NCBI RefSeq assembly: GCF_932276165.1
Contig: NC_064000.1
Location: 7,812,001-7,876,000 of the forward strand
Direction: 5' to 3'
From: Plutella xylostella
Taxonomy: Eukaryota > Arthropoda > Insecta > Lepidoptera > Plutellidae
DNA: 64,000 nucleotides
This document shows positions 33,824 through 45,403 of this stretch, piece after piece. The notes beneath the pieces are model-generated. The model did not search any database and was not told the DNA's origin. It saw only the letters and a program-made list of their open reading frames with translations. The position numbers were made by a program, and so were the translations under genes. The first letter of the stretch is position 1, and every line of letters starts with the position of its first letter.

Positions 33824-36277
33824 CTCAACCTGGATATATTGGACCTAAATAATGAGAAAGTTCAAAGTTTCATTCTTGGACTGCAGGAGTTAGGTTTCTG
33901 CCCCACAATTACTGTACCTACTCGGCTAGCCTCCAACACTTGTCTGGATCATTTTTTCCTTCGGTCGAAGAGTGAGTATAAGGCTGCCGTGTATCACGCA
34001 GGCATTACTGACCACTCAATGACAATGCTCGGTGTCCACACGAGTCTCCAGACATCCTGTCATCCTCGACGGAGCCCAGAACCCGTACGAACTAACTATA
34101 ATGAAGCTAATAAATTAATATCAATGTTCGACTGGTCAGAATTATATACAATAACAAATGTTGACGATGCATTTAAATACTTTACTACTTCCATAGAAAA
34201 CATAATTAATTCTTGCACTGCGCCTATGAAAATAAGACATAAAGATAAAACATTTAAGCCATGGATTACTAGTAGCTTACTTTGCTGCCTGAGAAAGAGA
34301 GACCAACTTCACATCCAAGCCCACAAAAACCCGAATGATTTTACCATACAGATATATTATAAAAACTATAGAAATATGTGCAAGGAAGCCGTGAGGTTGG
34401 CGCGCTCTCTCTACTATAAGGATCTTATCACAAAAAATAGACAAAATCCAAAAAAATGCTGGCAGCTCCTTAATGAATACACATATGCACATAAGAAGAA
34501 AAGTGATAATTCTGATATACATAAGTTAATTAAAACATTAAAAGAGAGTGGCAATTCCAAACCCCTTAATGAAATCAATATATTTTTTGCTTCAGTAGGT
34601 GAATCATTGGCTACCGAGTTAATGACAACCACTAACACTAATATTAACACATTGGTATCCCAAATATCAAGCAAGTCATTTTCCAACAATTTTTCATTTT
34701 TCTTCTATCCGGTTACAGAAATAGAACTAGCTAAAATTATAAAAAAATTAAAAAATACATCCTCTCCAGGACTAGATAAAATTCCAGCATTGATTATTAA
34801 ATCAAATTTTCCCTTCATAGTTGATCCATTACTTTACATTTTAAACCTTAGCCTCAGTACGGGACTTTTTCCTAGCTGTTTAAAAAAATCAAAAATAGTT
34901 CCCATCTTTAAAGGAGGTGCAGCTAGTGATATATCAAATTTTAGACCTATTTCTCTTCTCAGTGTTATATCAAAAGTTCTAGAAAAGGTTGCTAAGGCAA
35001 GACTAATAAAGTTTCTTAATAAGCACAACCTTCTTAGCAAAAACCAATTTGGCTTTCAGGAAGGCAAAAACACTGAAGATGCTATCCTGTTAGCTGTTTC
35101 GAAGATTGCCCGTTGCTTAGATGGAGGGAAGAAGAGCATAGGAATATTCTTGGACCTAAAAAAGGCCTTTGACACTGTGGCTTTTCCCATTCTTCTCGGC
35201 GAGCTCGAAGCTCTGGGTATACGTGGACTACCCCTGCAGTGGTTTGAAACCTACCTTATGGATAGAAAACAGCTTGTCTACGCTTCCCAGGAGTTCTCTG
35301 ATGAGCAGAGGGTGAGCTACGGTGTGCCGCAGGGTAGCGTCTTGGGTCCTGTCCTATTTTTGACATATTTAAACGCACTTTGTGACCTTAGTCTTGATGG
35401 AGGCAACGTAATATCCTTTGCTGATGATACGCTACTGATATTTACTGGTGACACCTGGGAAGCTACGTTTGAGTTTGCTCAAAAGGGATTTACGACAGTA
35501 ATGAAATGGCTTAACTCCAAACTATTGACTCTCAATAAAACAAAGACCAAGTATATTTGCTTCTCCATCTACAGTAACTCACAGCCATCTACATTATTCA
35601 CTTTAAAAACGTGTCAATGTGCTCCTAGTCTGCGATGCCACTGTGTTAATTTGGAGAGGGTTAGCCAAATACGATACCTAGGAATTATCATTGACCAGAA
35701 TCTCTCTTGGAAACCGCACATAATTGCCATTTCCAAGAAACTTCGGTCTTTGATCCACTTTTTTTGGCAGCTTCGTAACATCGCTGATAGTAGCTTAATG
35801 TGGAGTGTCTACTATGCTCTTGCACACTCCGTCATTGACTACGGCATTTTAGCATATGGAGGTGCTTGCGCCACTACGCTTAGTTTGGCTCAACCTGCCC
35901 AAAATAGTATAATTCGTGTGATAAACAAAAAACCGTCACGCTATCATAATGAGGATCTCTATAAAGAAGCAGGTGTCCTTAATATTCGACAACAGTATAT
36001 GTACAGGCTGTGTAATTATTACCACAACAATAAACATCTACATAAACTGAATACTCGAGTTGTTACTCGATCCGCACACGTAGGTAAGTTACTGGTAGAT
36101 GCTACAAATACTGTTTTTGGGCAGAGATTCTACTATTGGCTTGGCCCGCGACTGTATAACAAAATACCAGCCGATGTAAAATTTCACTTAGAGCGTAATA
36201 AAAGGGCATGTAAAAGGTGGATAAATGGTATTGGTATTGTGGACTCAGAAATACTATTAAAACACATCAATAAATGA
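33824..36277 (+). pseudogene. LINE ORF2 fragment: endonuclease C-terminus and reverse transcriptase
   Basis: About 817 codons, open to a TGA at 36,275-36,277, with no true start because the 5' part is missing. The first residues (NLDIL) fall just after the GDFN block of an AP endonuclease; TDHS near residue 60 is the end of that domain. The RT includes SSPGLDKIP, NFRPISLLS, NQFGF, FLDLKKAFDTV, GVPQGSVLGP and catalytic FADD near residue 530. The C-terminus (GPRLYNKIPADVK) is typical of jockey/CR1-like ORF2, and no RNase H follows. The long open frame implies a recent copy. Confidence 0.88.
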
Positions 36278-36711
36278 GATTTTTTCTAGTTACTTCTACT
36301 GATTGTCACACACATTATTAACCTATTATATGTGAAATCATATTGAGGTATACATTACTTTTCCTATATATATATCATATCTTATGTATAATATATATTC
36401 TATTTTAGGTATTCTACCCAGGTTTAATATATTTATGTTAAATTATCCTATTTATATACGTATTATATATTAAAATTAATTAGTTTGTTTGATACAGTAG
36501 GCAAAATATAATTTACCTAGTTTTTTTTTTTTAATATTAATATGTTCAAAACATTCCATTAATAAAATTTAAAGCATAATGAGGAACGGAACAGAACCTT
36601 CACACTTCAGCACGGGCCTGCCTAGTGAAGTGTGCAGACAACTTACTGCGATCTTATGATCCCACAAAATTGTAATTTCATTGTGTAATAAATAAAATAA
36701 AATAAAATAAA
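33824..36711 (+). mobile_element. 5'-truncated jockey/CR1-like LINE
   Basis: It begins inside the endonuclease domain, runs through one long open frame, a 3' UTR of about 430 bp and an (AAAAT)n tail. It splits a common repeat: left flank GAGGGGTGTTATAAG, right flank ATAAGTTTAATTAGTC, so ATAAG is the probable target duplication. Length about 2.9 kb. Confidence 0.85.
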
Positions 36712-37829
36712 ATAAGTTTAATTAGTCTATGTATCTGTGTGTATATCTGTGGTAGTGTAGCTCCCAAACGACTGATTATATTTTAGATTAGTTTTATTTT
36801 GGGTTACATTTATTGTTACACCGTGAGTTCTTATCCATATTTTATCAAAATAAAGTAACGCTACTTTTGAATGTCGAAGTGTTTTAAGGTTATTGTCGAA
36901 AACATTTTGGCAGACAAATCACTAGGAAATACCTACAGGTCGGCCAAAAAAGTAAGAAGATATATGAAAGATGAGCAATAGTAAAGAATAATGGTAGGTA
37001 CTTCAAAAGATGAAGACCAAAAAAAAGTATGAAGATATTATATAAAAGATGAGCAATAGTAAAGAATAATGGTAGGTACTTCAATTTCGTATCGTACAAA
37101 CAGAAGGCGTGGTGGACGATCAAAACGTCAATGGAATCTCAACGCCTAACATTTTTACGGCGGTTTTTTAGACTTCCTACAAGGAAAACGCGTGTGGGAA
37201 CCTCAATTATTACGATATATGTATGCTAAAAGGAACTTAGTAGTTAAATTTTCACTCGTGATTTAGTTCTGTGCACCTAAAATGCGGGTTTATGAGATGC
37301 CGCTTCGTTTGGTGGCGTAAATTGAGACACTGGTTCAAACTCAAACTCAAAATTTTTTATTCATCGTAAAAATATAAAATTTTCTGATGAACGTCAATTT
37401 TTACAAACTACACACACTTTGCACCAGTAGACCACTGTAACTTGGTGTAGCTATTACACAAGAAACTTAAGGAGCTATAAACTATAGATAGGCATATTAT
37501 ACTGAGTGCTTTGAATCATAAGTTTCGGTTTACCCGTGGGTATTCAGGATTTAAAAAAAAGGGGTCGATTTGTACCAACATTAATTTCAATGAAAGTAGA
37601 TTGTTCATATCGATGATGATTATTTTCCAGCAATAACAGGTTTTTTCGACCATTTATTTATGGGTGAAAACCTAACCGTCCAATTAGCATAGAGTCCCAA
37701 GTTATAATCCGACATAGGAAACAGGTCGGTGAGTGTTTAACTAAGCGACACTGAGTCGGATCAGTGTGACGGGTTCACGTGACTCACGCCACGATACGCT
37801 TTGTCCACCGGGGACTCTTTCAGCGTAAC
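36712..37829. other. Intergenic DNA with a tandem duplication
   Basis: 36,717-36,800 continues the repeat split by the LINE. A 55-bp block (AGATGAGCAATAGTAAAGAA inside) occurs twice at about 36,950-37,010 and 37,028-37,085. Around 37,335-37,480 there is a LINE 3'-like fragment. No gene. Confidence 0.5.
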
Positions 37830-37968
37830 GGCGCCGACACATTAGCGTCTTTGTCGTTCAGCTTTCAGACGTCCGAGGGCGATCTGGCACGAACTGTCCC
37901 AAAAGACCGTGCACAACTGCACACTATCAGTCGCGGCTGATAGCCTCGTCCGCTAATGTGTCGGCGCC
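37830..37968. mobile_element. Short MITE with GGCGCCGACACATTAGC ends
   Basis: About 138 bp with clean inverted ends GGCGCCGACACATTAGCG / CGCTAATGTGTCGGCGCC. The ends resemble the family at 21,376 but the interior differs. Confidence 0.7.
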
Positions 37969-38221
37969 TTAACACTTTATATTTTGTACCGCAAGTAAAA
38001 TAAACCGCAGTAACATTTAACATAACCACTTGCGAAAAGTGGGTACAATGGCAATGCACCTCTACCGCTATTATAAAACTGTTGGGTTGCTATCGTTAAG
38101 CAGCGTCACTCGCTTGTCAAAATGACCTAACTTGTATGGAACTGACAGCATAAATTTAAATGTATGACCATTTCACGCTGGGCAGTCACCAGTCGGGACT
38201 GACGACAAATCTGACTGTATA

Positions 38222-38330
38222 AGCTCCAATTTCGCCATAGTCGGTTATATTGTAACCAGGGATTAGTCTTCTGTCAAGAATTTAATATTTCCCTCGTTAC
38301 GATCTAACCGACTATGGAGAAATTGGAGCT
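38222..38330. mobile_element. 109-bp hairpin MITE
   Basis: The arms AGCTCCAATTTCGCCATAGT and ACTATGGAGAAATTGGAGCT are inverted over about 45 bp each. Confidence 0.7.
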
Positions 38331-38585
38331 AATCCTTTCAACACGGTTACAAAGCCCAGTCCAACTCTAGTATTTATCACCGACAGGTTGAGAAGATCTT
38401 CTTAAACTTTTAAATAGGTACCTGTCTCCACGTTACATACTAGGCCAGCAGGCGTGGGATAGGTCCCGAAACAGAGACAATGACCCATTTCGGGCCAACG
38501 ACCCGACACGACGTAAGTCACAGCGCAATCGTTTGTAGTAGCGTCAATTTGTCAAAGCCTCAAGTACCTACGGGTATTGCGATTT

Positions 38586-38876
38586 ACGTAAACGAAAAAT
38601 GATTAGGTTTTCTTCAGTCATCTACAATACATTATCCGTCAAAAGTTTCATGATAGTTTTCGCTACTTTGTACGGGCTTTGTAAGACGCGCCACTTTGTA
38701 CGGGCGTAAACGTAAACTTTTATAGTTTTCGACACACTATCTGGGGGTACAGGTTTGACAGATTGGTGAAAACTATAAAAGTTTACGTTTTCTTGCTTAC
38801 AAGTGGTGCCTATTGCGAAACTATCATGAAACTTTTGATAGATAATGTATGCGGATAATAGAAGAAAACGTAAACT
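38586..38876. mobile_element. Foldback element
   Basis: Outer arms (TTTTCTTCAGTCATC..., CAAAAGTTTCATGATAGTTT) and inner arms (AACGTAAACTTTTATAGTTT) are both mirrored on the right side, giving an imperfect palindrome of about 290 bp. Confidence 0.65.
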
Positions 38877-40206
38877 TGCATACTTTCAAATATTGCAAAA
38901 CCTGTATTAGACAGGCCAGGCTGTACTAGACGTGTACGTTTATCCGTCCTGTAAGGATATAATCGGAATCAGAACTCAGAAGGCTGTGAAGCCAAATATT
39001 TTCTTACACTGTGATGATGCACTCTGTACCAATCGACCGTGTTCGAGAAAAATTCTCGCACTATTTAGTAACAAAGTGCATTTATTACTTTAGTAAAGCA
39101 AGTTTAAATAGACAGTTTATGTAGCTATAATTTACAACTACATTGGTAGGTACTGAAATTGGCGTCGTTATGAACACTGTAATATTATCAAAGATACTTA
39201 GATTCCAATTGAACAAATATTTGCATCTATCTTACGCACAGTGTAAAATCAACCTTCAATCTACTAATCTACATTGAAAACCTAGCCAACATTGTACCTG
39301 CATAGGTCATACAATAATGAGAGCTGAAATAGGGTGGGGTGGTGGAGGGTGGTACCTGCCAGTCCTTGCTGGTGCCCTTCAAACTAGTGTACAAGGGCTT
39401 ACTCAATGTCAATGACAGTGCCAGTAATAGTGGGATTTACCCTATTTTATCGAACGAGTTTGTTAAAAGGACAGCCGGCCAACTATAGAGGACATAGGAC
39501 AATATACCCTACCTTGTATCTTTACGTTAACACATATTTGGTAGGAACCTAACCTACATAGTTGCCATAAGATTCATGATTTTCAGTATATCTATTTACC
39601 TACTGCCTACGGGACGGAGTTTTTGCTTCTAGGTAAGGCAAACACTTTTATCTATGTTATCATTAAAACCATTAGATAGATACCTAGGTATCACGTGGTA
39701 TTTTTCGCCCTATCTTCCTTTTAACTTCTTGCTATGCATTTGAAACAGAAAGAAAGCATAGGTTTACCACTGATATGGATAGGGTTGGTATAGAAAGAGG
39801 CATAGCAACAATAACACTGCTTTTTTTAACACACCCTTTGTAATTATTCTAAAATACGATGACATTATAAAGGCAGGTAAACGTAGAGGGTAGGGGGTGA
39901 TTTTTATGGTTTTCGTAAACGAACCCTGCAACTTTTAAACCTACGACGACGGGGGAACATTACAACTAGGGATTCAGTTGCGCGTCTAAAAATAGAATTA
40001 TTATAAAACTGGTTCAGCGTACAAAATTGCTTTCGCAGTTCGTAACAATATCTATTGTAGCATCGTAAAGATATGCACGCCTTCATTATCAGTGTAACCG
40101 ATAGCGTGACCTCGCATGCAAACAAACAAAAAGTACCAGGCGAACATAGCTGCAGGAGAGATGGAGTGAGGAAAATGCTAGGCTATGATAGGAGTTTAGG
40201 ACCCAC
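38877..40206. other. Region left of the candidate first exon; probable intron
   Basis: If 40,207-40,309 is a real first exon, this is its first intron. A minus-strand stretch near 39,354-39,400 (PLYTSLKGTSKDWQ, followed by GTACCA) looks exon-like, but I found no acceptor that joins it in frame. Confidence 0.35.
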
Positions 40207-40309
40207 CTGCTATCCTCAGCACAGCTCTGTCAGCCGGGTCCAGCTGAAGGATGGACAAAGGCTTGTCTTTTGCCCATTCCTTCAGACTGAAGTCGTTTTC
40301 AAACTCCAT
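40207..40309 (-). CDS. Candidate first coding exon of an unidentified host gene
   Basis: On the minus strand an ATG in a strong context (AAAATGG, 40,309-40,307) opens 34 codons reading MEFENDFSLKEWAKDKPLS, then ILQLDPADRAVLRIA, ending one base into a codon before a GTGGGT splice donor (40,206-40,201). Charged, non-repetitive composition and a clean donor make this look like a real exon rather than chance. I do not recognise the protein. The rest of the gene would lie to the left (about 39.4 kb and beyond), with its promoter around 40,310-40,450. No repeat was seen here. Confidence 0.5.
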
Positions 40310-41410
40310 TTTCTTGTCATCCAAAACACGATACCTCGCTCGTACCCGCGAGCATACTTGACTCAGAACCGGGCACTAGATCACAACACACATTCCCAAC
40401 TATTTCCACTCAGATAGGAGGTAAACAAAACATAATTTTCATCGAATAAAAATCGATAACGCTAGCTCCAAGGGTAGCGGAGCGGCTAGTAGCACTTCCA
40501 GGTTCATTCACTTGCACCTGTATTTGTTACACTCAAATTGACACCACTAATGATTACATATAAAACGTGAGTAACAATGAAAAGCCGAAGAAATCGGACG
40601 GAAGCACTAGGAAACTGTTTAGGTTAGAAATTATCAAAATAACCGAGCGTCATACACCGAACCGGCAAGCAGACATGATGCGACTGATTAGTTCCGGAGA
40701 TAGCCGCTTATGGCCTTATGGCGCTGATAAACGCTCAGCTGTTCGCGGCGCATGCTCGCGTGCTATTACGCGGCTAAATGAAAGCGTAGTATTCTCTCAC
40801 TATGATACTTCTCTGAATGTAGGTAATTTGAAGTGGGAGTATTATAATGATGTTTTGGTTCTTAGCGACATCTATTGGTCATTGAAATAACTAATGGAAT
40901 GACGAGAATTTTAGTGTTGCCATTAAAAATATTTATACGTGTCCTCAGAATAATAGATTATCACCGGAGTTACAAATTTAATTTATTATAGTTTCGGTTA
41001 TATCGTAAAACCAGGATAGGTATCTGTTCAAAAATTATAAACTCACTCTATAAAATCTTTTCGTTACAACACACGTTATTATTCTAGCGTTATTACAAAA
41101 TTACCTTAGCGTCATAAAATTATGTTGGTATTGGTAGGAACATACCGTTACCGTTAACGTCGTAACGTTAAATACCTTATAATGCTGTTATTTTTCAGTT
41201 GTTCATGGATGCCAAAAATACCCACCTACTGAATTATTTTTCTTTCTATTTGAGATTATCCCGTGTAAAGTATACGCAACTGGAAAAGCAGATTTTAAAA
41301 ATATGTACCTACCTACAAAAAATAAGTAGTTAGCAAGCAGAAGTGACTTCAAAAAAAGTCAATATACAATGGCATTGTGAAAACATGCTGTTACATCTAC
41401 AACGTTCCGC
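40310..41410. other. Possible 5' flank of the minus-strand gene; otherwise empty
   Basis: No clear element. The 107-codon open frame at 40,567-40,890 begins at a GTG, not an ATG, and resembles no family I know. Confidence 0.4.
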
Positions 41411-42017
41411 GAGCGGTGGTAGCTCAGTCGGGTAAGTGCCGTAATAAAGCGCCCCCGCTTCTTACGAAATGGGGGGGTTAAGGGGTTCCCCTACTTCCCC
41501 TCATCTGGCCTAATCTTTATTGCCCTAAACTCGTTTCGCATAACTCGTAAGGTCTTAAGTTTTTTGGTAGAATCATCACTTCGCCAAGACGTATGTGACT
41601 TAAGACTCGTTTAGTCTAAAACTTTTTGGCACAAGCTTGAAACACCTAAGTCTCGTTTGCTCTAATTGTTCGTATTGGTATAATCTTGTTTCTCCTAATA
41701 TTATCTTTACAAATACTATATTAAGTATGTTTTAAATGAACAAATTGTGGTATTTTTCTCCTACATCCCGAAAATCACGATATTAAATGATGGGTACAAT
41801 TTAAATCATCAACAAAAAAAATATTTGTACGCTAATACATTGCACCAAAAAAAAAATTTAAACCAAATTACTTAAACCAACTCCAAAATAGAAATCCCAA
41901 AGTAAAACATTTACGTTCCAAAATAAATAAACACGCCTCCAAATAATTGCAAGTTTACAATAGATAATCTTTTTAGTCACCAAAACGGATAAATCATCAC
42001 CCAATCATGTTTCCTAT

Positions 42018-44235
42018 CTCTCTCTCTCTCTCTCAGCCTTCCGTAGTCCACTGTTGGACATAGGCCTCTCCTAACGATCGCCACCCCAAACGGTCACCCG
42101 CCATCTGCATCCAGCGGCTTCCCGCTACCTTCCGCAGATCATCAGACCAACGGGTTGGGGGGCGACCGACACGCCGTTTGCCGACACGGGGTCTCCACTC
42201 CAGAACCTTTCTACTCCAGCGGTCGTCGGCTCTGCGGGCTACGTGGCCAGCCCATTGCCATTTCAGCGTGCTAATCCTTTTGGCTATGTCGGTAACTTTA
42301 GTTCTCCTGCGGATTTCTTCATTACGAATCCTATCTCGCAGGGACACGCCTAACATAGCCCTTTCCATAGCACGCTGAGCAACTCTGAGCTTGTGGATAA
42401 GCCCTTTGGTGAAGCACCACGTCTCGGCTCCGTAAGTCATCACTGGCAACACGCACTGATTGAAAACTTTTGTTTTCAGACACTGAGGTATGTTTTCAGT
42501 GAAGATGTGTCGTAATTTCCCGAACGCTGCCCATCCGAGTTGGATTCTACGAGCTACCTCTTTATCGAAGTTGGATTTACCTAATCGGATCACTTGTCCT
42601 AGGTAGGGATACTGATCAACAACTTCGATGGTGACACCTCCTACAGTTACGGGCGATGATGAAACATGTTCGTTCGACATGACCTTTGTCTTGTCCATGT
42701 TCATTTTCAGCCCAACTTGTTTAGAGGCATCATTGAGGTCTGTGAGCATTTCGCCCAACTCCTCCAGCGTTTCCGCCATAATAACTATGTCATCAGCAAA
42801 TCGTAGATGAGAGATATATTCGCCATTGACGTTAATGCCCAGTCTTTTCCCCTCTACAAGCTTAAAAACATCTTCCAGTGCACAGGTGAACAGTTTCGGA
42901 GAAATAACATCTCCCTGTCTCACGCCCCTTTGCAACTGGATCGGTTTTGTGCTATGTTCGTGTAATCGAACTGACATTGTGGCAGCATTGTACATACATC
43001 TCAACACCTCGATATAGCGATAGTCTATATGGCACCGCTGAAGGGATTGAAGCATCGCCCAGAGCTCAATAGAATCAAAGGCTTTCTCATAGTCCACAAA
43101 CGCTAGACATAAAGGTAGATTATACTCCTCGGTCTTCTGTATAACCTGCCGAAGCGTGTGTATGTGATCTATGGTACTATAGCCTTTTCGGAACCCGGCT
43201 TGTTCGGGTGGCTGGAAGTCGTCGAGTCTTTGCTCGAGACGATTCGTAATAACTCTCGAAAACAGCTTGTACACATGGCTCAGAAGTGCAATGGGTCTAT
43301 AATTCTTCAATAGGGCTTTGTTGCCTTTCTTGAAGAACAAAGTCACTACACTTCTGCTCCATGCCTCCGGGCTTGTGCCTTCGAGTATGACGGAATTAAA
43401 CAGCCTCCGAAGTGCTATTAAAATCGGTCTACCGCCGGCTTTCAGAAGTTCTGTCGTTATTCCATCATCTCCCGGAGCTTTGTTGTTTTTTAGCTGTTTG
43501 AGAGCTATACTAATCTCGTCTAGACTGACGTCCGGAATATCTTCGGTATAGTGTCGGGTGAGTGGCGCTCGGCTGTCGTGAGCACCGCTGGTAATAGGGT
43601 TTTGTGTTGTGGTGTATAACTGTCCGTAGAATCTCTCAATTTCTCCCAGAATTTCGGGCACTGATGAAACGGTGTTGCCAGTGTCGGTCTTCAGTTGGGT
43701 CAACAGAGTCTGCCGAACAGATCGATCTCTAGCAAAGACTTTGGAGCCCTTGTTTTGCTATATTGCGTCTTGAATGCGCTTGCAATTGTAGCGTCTCATA
43801 TCGCAACGTCTTGCTTTGGCGATCTGTCTGTTTAGACGTCTGTATTCGACCATATCAACTGAAGACTGCAACCTCATTTCTCTCCGTTCTCTTATGAGAC
43901 TCAGAGTCCCATCTGAGAGTTTTTGAGGTCCTCGGTTGGTTCGGGACGAAAAATATTTCGATCCTACCTCTCGGACAGTTTCCACAAACCTATTGTTTAA
44001 ATCGTCAACTGTAACGCAATTCGCTAAACATATCAGGCGGTCGCAAAGCTCAGACTGAAAGCTTTCGGGATCCTGGATTTGAGCAGGAGTAGGACGGAGC
44101 GTGGACTTCATTAGACGGGAGCGTTCTATTTTGCAGTTTATATTCAAAGTGCCTCTTACGAGTCGGTGATCGCTGCCGGTCTTAACCCTACTGATCACTG
44201 AGACATCATTGAATATGTGCTTCTTATCCGTCAAT
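42018..44235 (-). mobile_element. 5'-truncated RTE LINE with 11-bp TSD
   Basis: It reads leftwards to a (GA)n tail (42,018-42,033). ATGTTTCCTAT flanks it at 42,007-42,017 and 44,236-44,246. Length 2.2 kb; the 5' UTR and endonuclease N-terminus are missing. Confidence 0.88.
42033..44234 (-). pseudogene. RTE ORF: endonuclease C-terminus and reverse transcriptase, one amber stop
   Basis: A single frame from 44,234 to 42,033, interrupted only by TAG at 43,760-43,758. Before it: the end of the AP endonuclease (GSDHRLVRG) and a basic linker. After it: RT blocks NNKAPGDDGI, NYRPIALLSH, QAGFRKGYST, FVDYEKAFDS, GVRQGDVISP and catalytic FADD near codon 303 of the downstream 556-codon part. The C-terminal RRVGRPPTRWSDDL motif is typical of RTE elements of arthropods. 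It is truncated and interrupted, hence inactive, but otherwise well preserved. Confidence 0.88.
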
Positions 44236-44336
44236 ATGTTTCCTATAATATTGTAGAAATGTTGGCACTATTTACATGACATAAAAATAATATGAACATC
44301 ATTAAAATTTATTTCAAACCAAATAAGGTATGTTGC

Positions 44337-44406
44337 CGTCCCCAAGGTCCCCAAGGTGCCCAAGGTGCCCAAGGTGCCCAAGGTGCCCAAGGTGCCCAAG
44401 GTGCCC
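44337..44406. repeat. 9-bp minisatellite CAAGGTGCC
   Basis: About seven head-to-tail copies of CAAGGTGCC, the first with a variant (AAGGTCCCC). Confidence 0.85.
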
Positions 44407-45213
44407 ATTTTTTTTGGTATAGCAGGGTTAATAAAATGATACTCATAAAATAAAATATTGGTTACATTTACTTAGCGACTATATAGCTTATCTGGTTTGA
44501 AATTTTAAATGGTATTGATATAGTTTTATGTTATACAGTAAAAAATTAATTGGTTCATTTCTGCAATATTATAGGACACATAATTTGGTGACGATTTATC
44601 CGTTTTGGCGGAGATTTCGAATTTATTGGAGGCAGAATTGAATATTTTTTGGTGGAGGTTTAAATACAAGCCTTAAATGATCAAAATATCGAAAGTGAAT
44701 GACCATTATAATGATTACAAACGCCATTAAACCCCATGGGATCGAAACCTAAAGATAGGTGCGACGACGAGCAAAGCGAGAAGGAGCGTGTTAGGTGCAC
44801 ATTATCGTCAAAAGCAAAGCGGAGCGGAGCGTTTCCTATATAGAAGCCACAATACAAGGCATCAGTTTGCGCTATGTAGGGAGACGCTCTATCAAAGTTA
44901 AAGCCAAACGAATATTATTACTTTATATAACCTATACCATAGCATTATTAGGCTATTCAAGATTTGGCTATACCATTATTAGGCTAAACAAGATTATGCG
45001 AAATAACTTTTTGCTAAAAGAGATTTATGTCATACGATTTTCGGCGAAACGAGATTTTGACCAAACGTTACTATGCAATACAAGATTAGCCAAATAAATC
45101 TTACGCCAAAAAAGGTACAACCGATAACTAAGAGATGCGAGTTCGAATCACGGTGGCGACGGCGTCGCGGCGCTGACATTTACCAATGAATTTAATTTAG
45201 AATGTGGTATAGG

Positions 45214-45390
45214 TGTAGTATGGTAGTATCTGCAAATTGGCTAGTTGTTAGAATGAACTGCAACATACGCATATAGTGCTGCGCTAGCATTAATATAGGT
45301 ATATAAGCACCGGACATATTTAATAAAAGACTTCTTTTACAACCAAGATCAATCGATATTTTAATACGTTCCTGCGCACAACTTCTCACA
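45214..45390 (+). repeat. 5' LTR
   Basis: It starts TGTAGTATGG and ends CTTCTCACA. It contains a TATATAAG box and AATAAAAGAC, a probable TATA box and poly(A) signal. Confidence 0.85.
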
Positions 45391-45403
45391 TGGCGACCTT
45401 GCC
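45391..45403 (+). other. Primer-binding site
   Basis: TGGCGACCTTGCC directly after the LTR; the TGG start pairs with a tRNA CCA end. The first eight bases fit the tRNA-Arg type used by some insect gypsy elements, which is an inference from memory of the motif. Confidence 0.6.

Larger units (their letters stand above)
41467..45130. mobile_element. Unclassified element with inverted arms of degenerate CTCGTTT motifs
   Basis: The left arm (about 41,510-41,705) contains repeated variants of ACTCGTTT and AATCTTGTTT spaced by about 20-30 bp. The right arm (about 44,895-45,115) has the same motif as its complement (AAACGAGATT, AACAAGATTA). Farther in, CACCAAAACGGATAAATC (41,979 on) is mirrored near 44,590. 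No coding capacity of its own is seen; the RTE copy at 42,018 is a later insertion. Ends are approximate. Confidence 0.5.
41411..45213 (+). mobile_element. tRNA-derived SINE split by a large insertion
   Basis: The SINE head GAGCGGTGGTAGCTCAGTCG starts at 41,411 and seems to continue through GCGCCCCCGCTTCTTACG to about 41,466. Its B-box part GATGCGAGTTCGAATCACGG and CTGACATTTACCAATGA resume at about 45,131. The family is that of 12,799-13,132. A 3.66-kb insertion separates the halves. Confidence 0.7.

Noticed and set aside
40567..40890. 107-codon open frame
   Set aside because: It begins at GTG, has no recognisable domain and no splice or promoter support.
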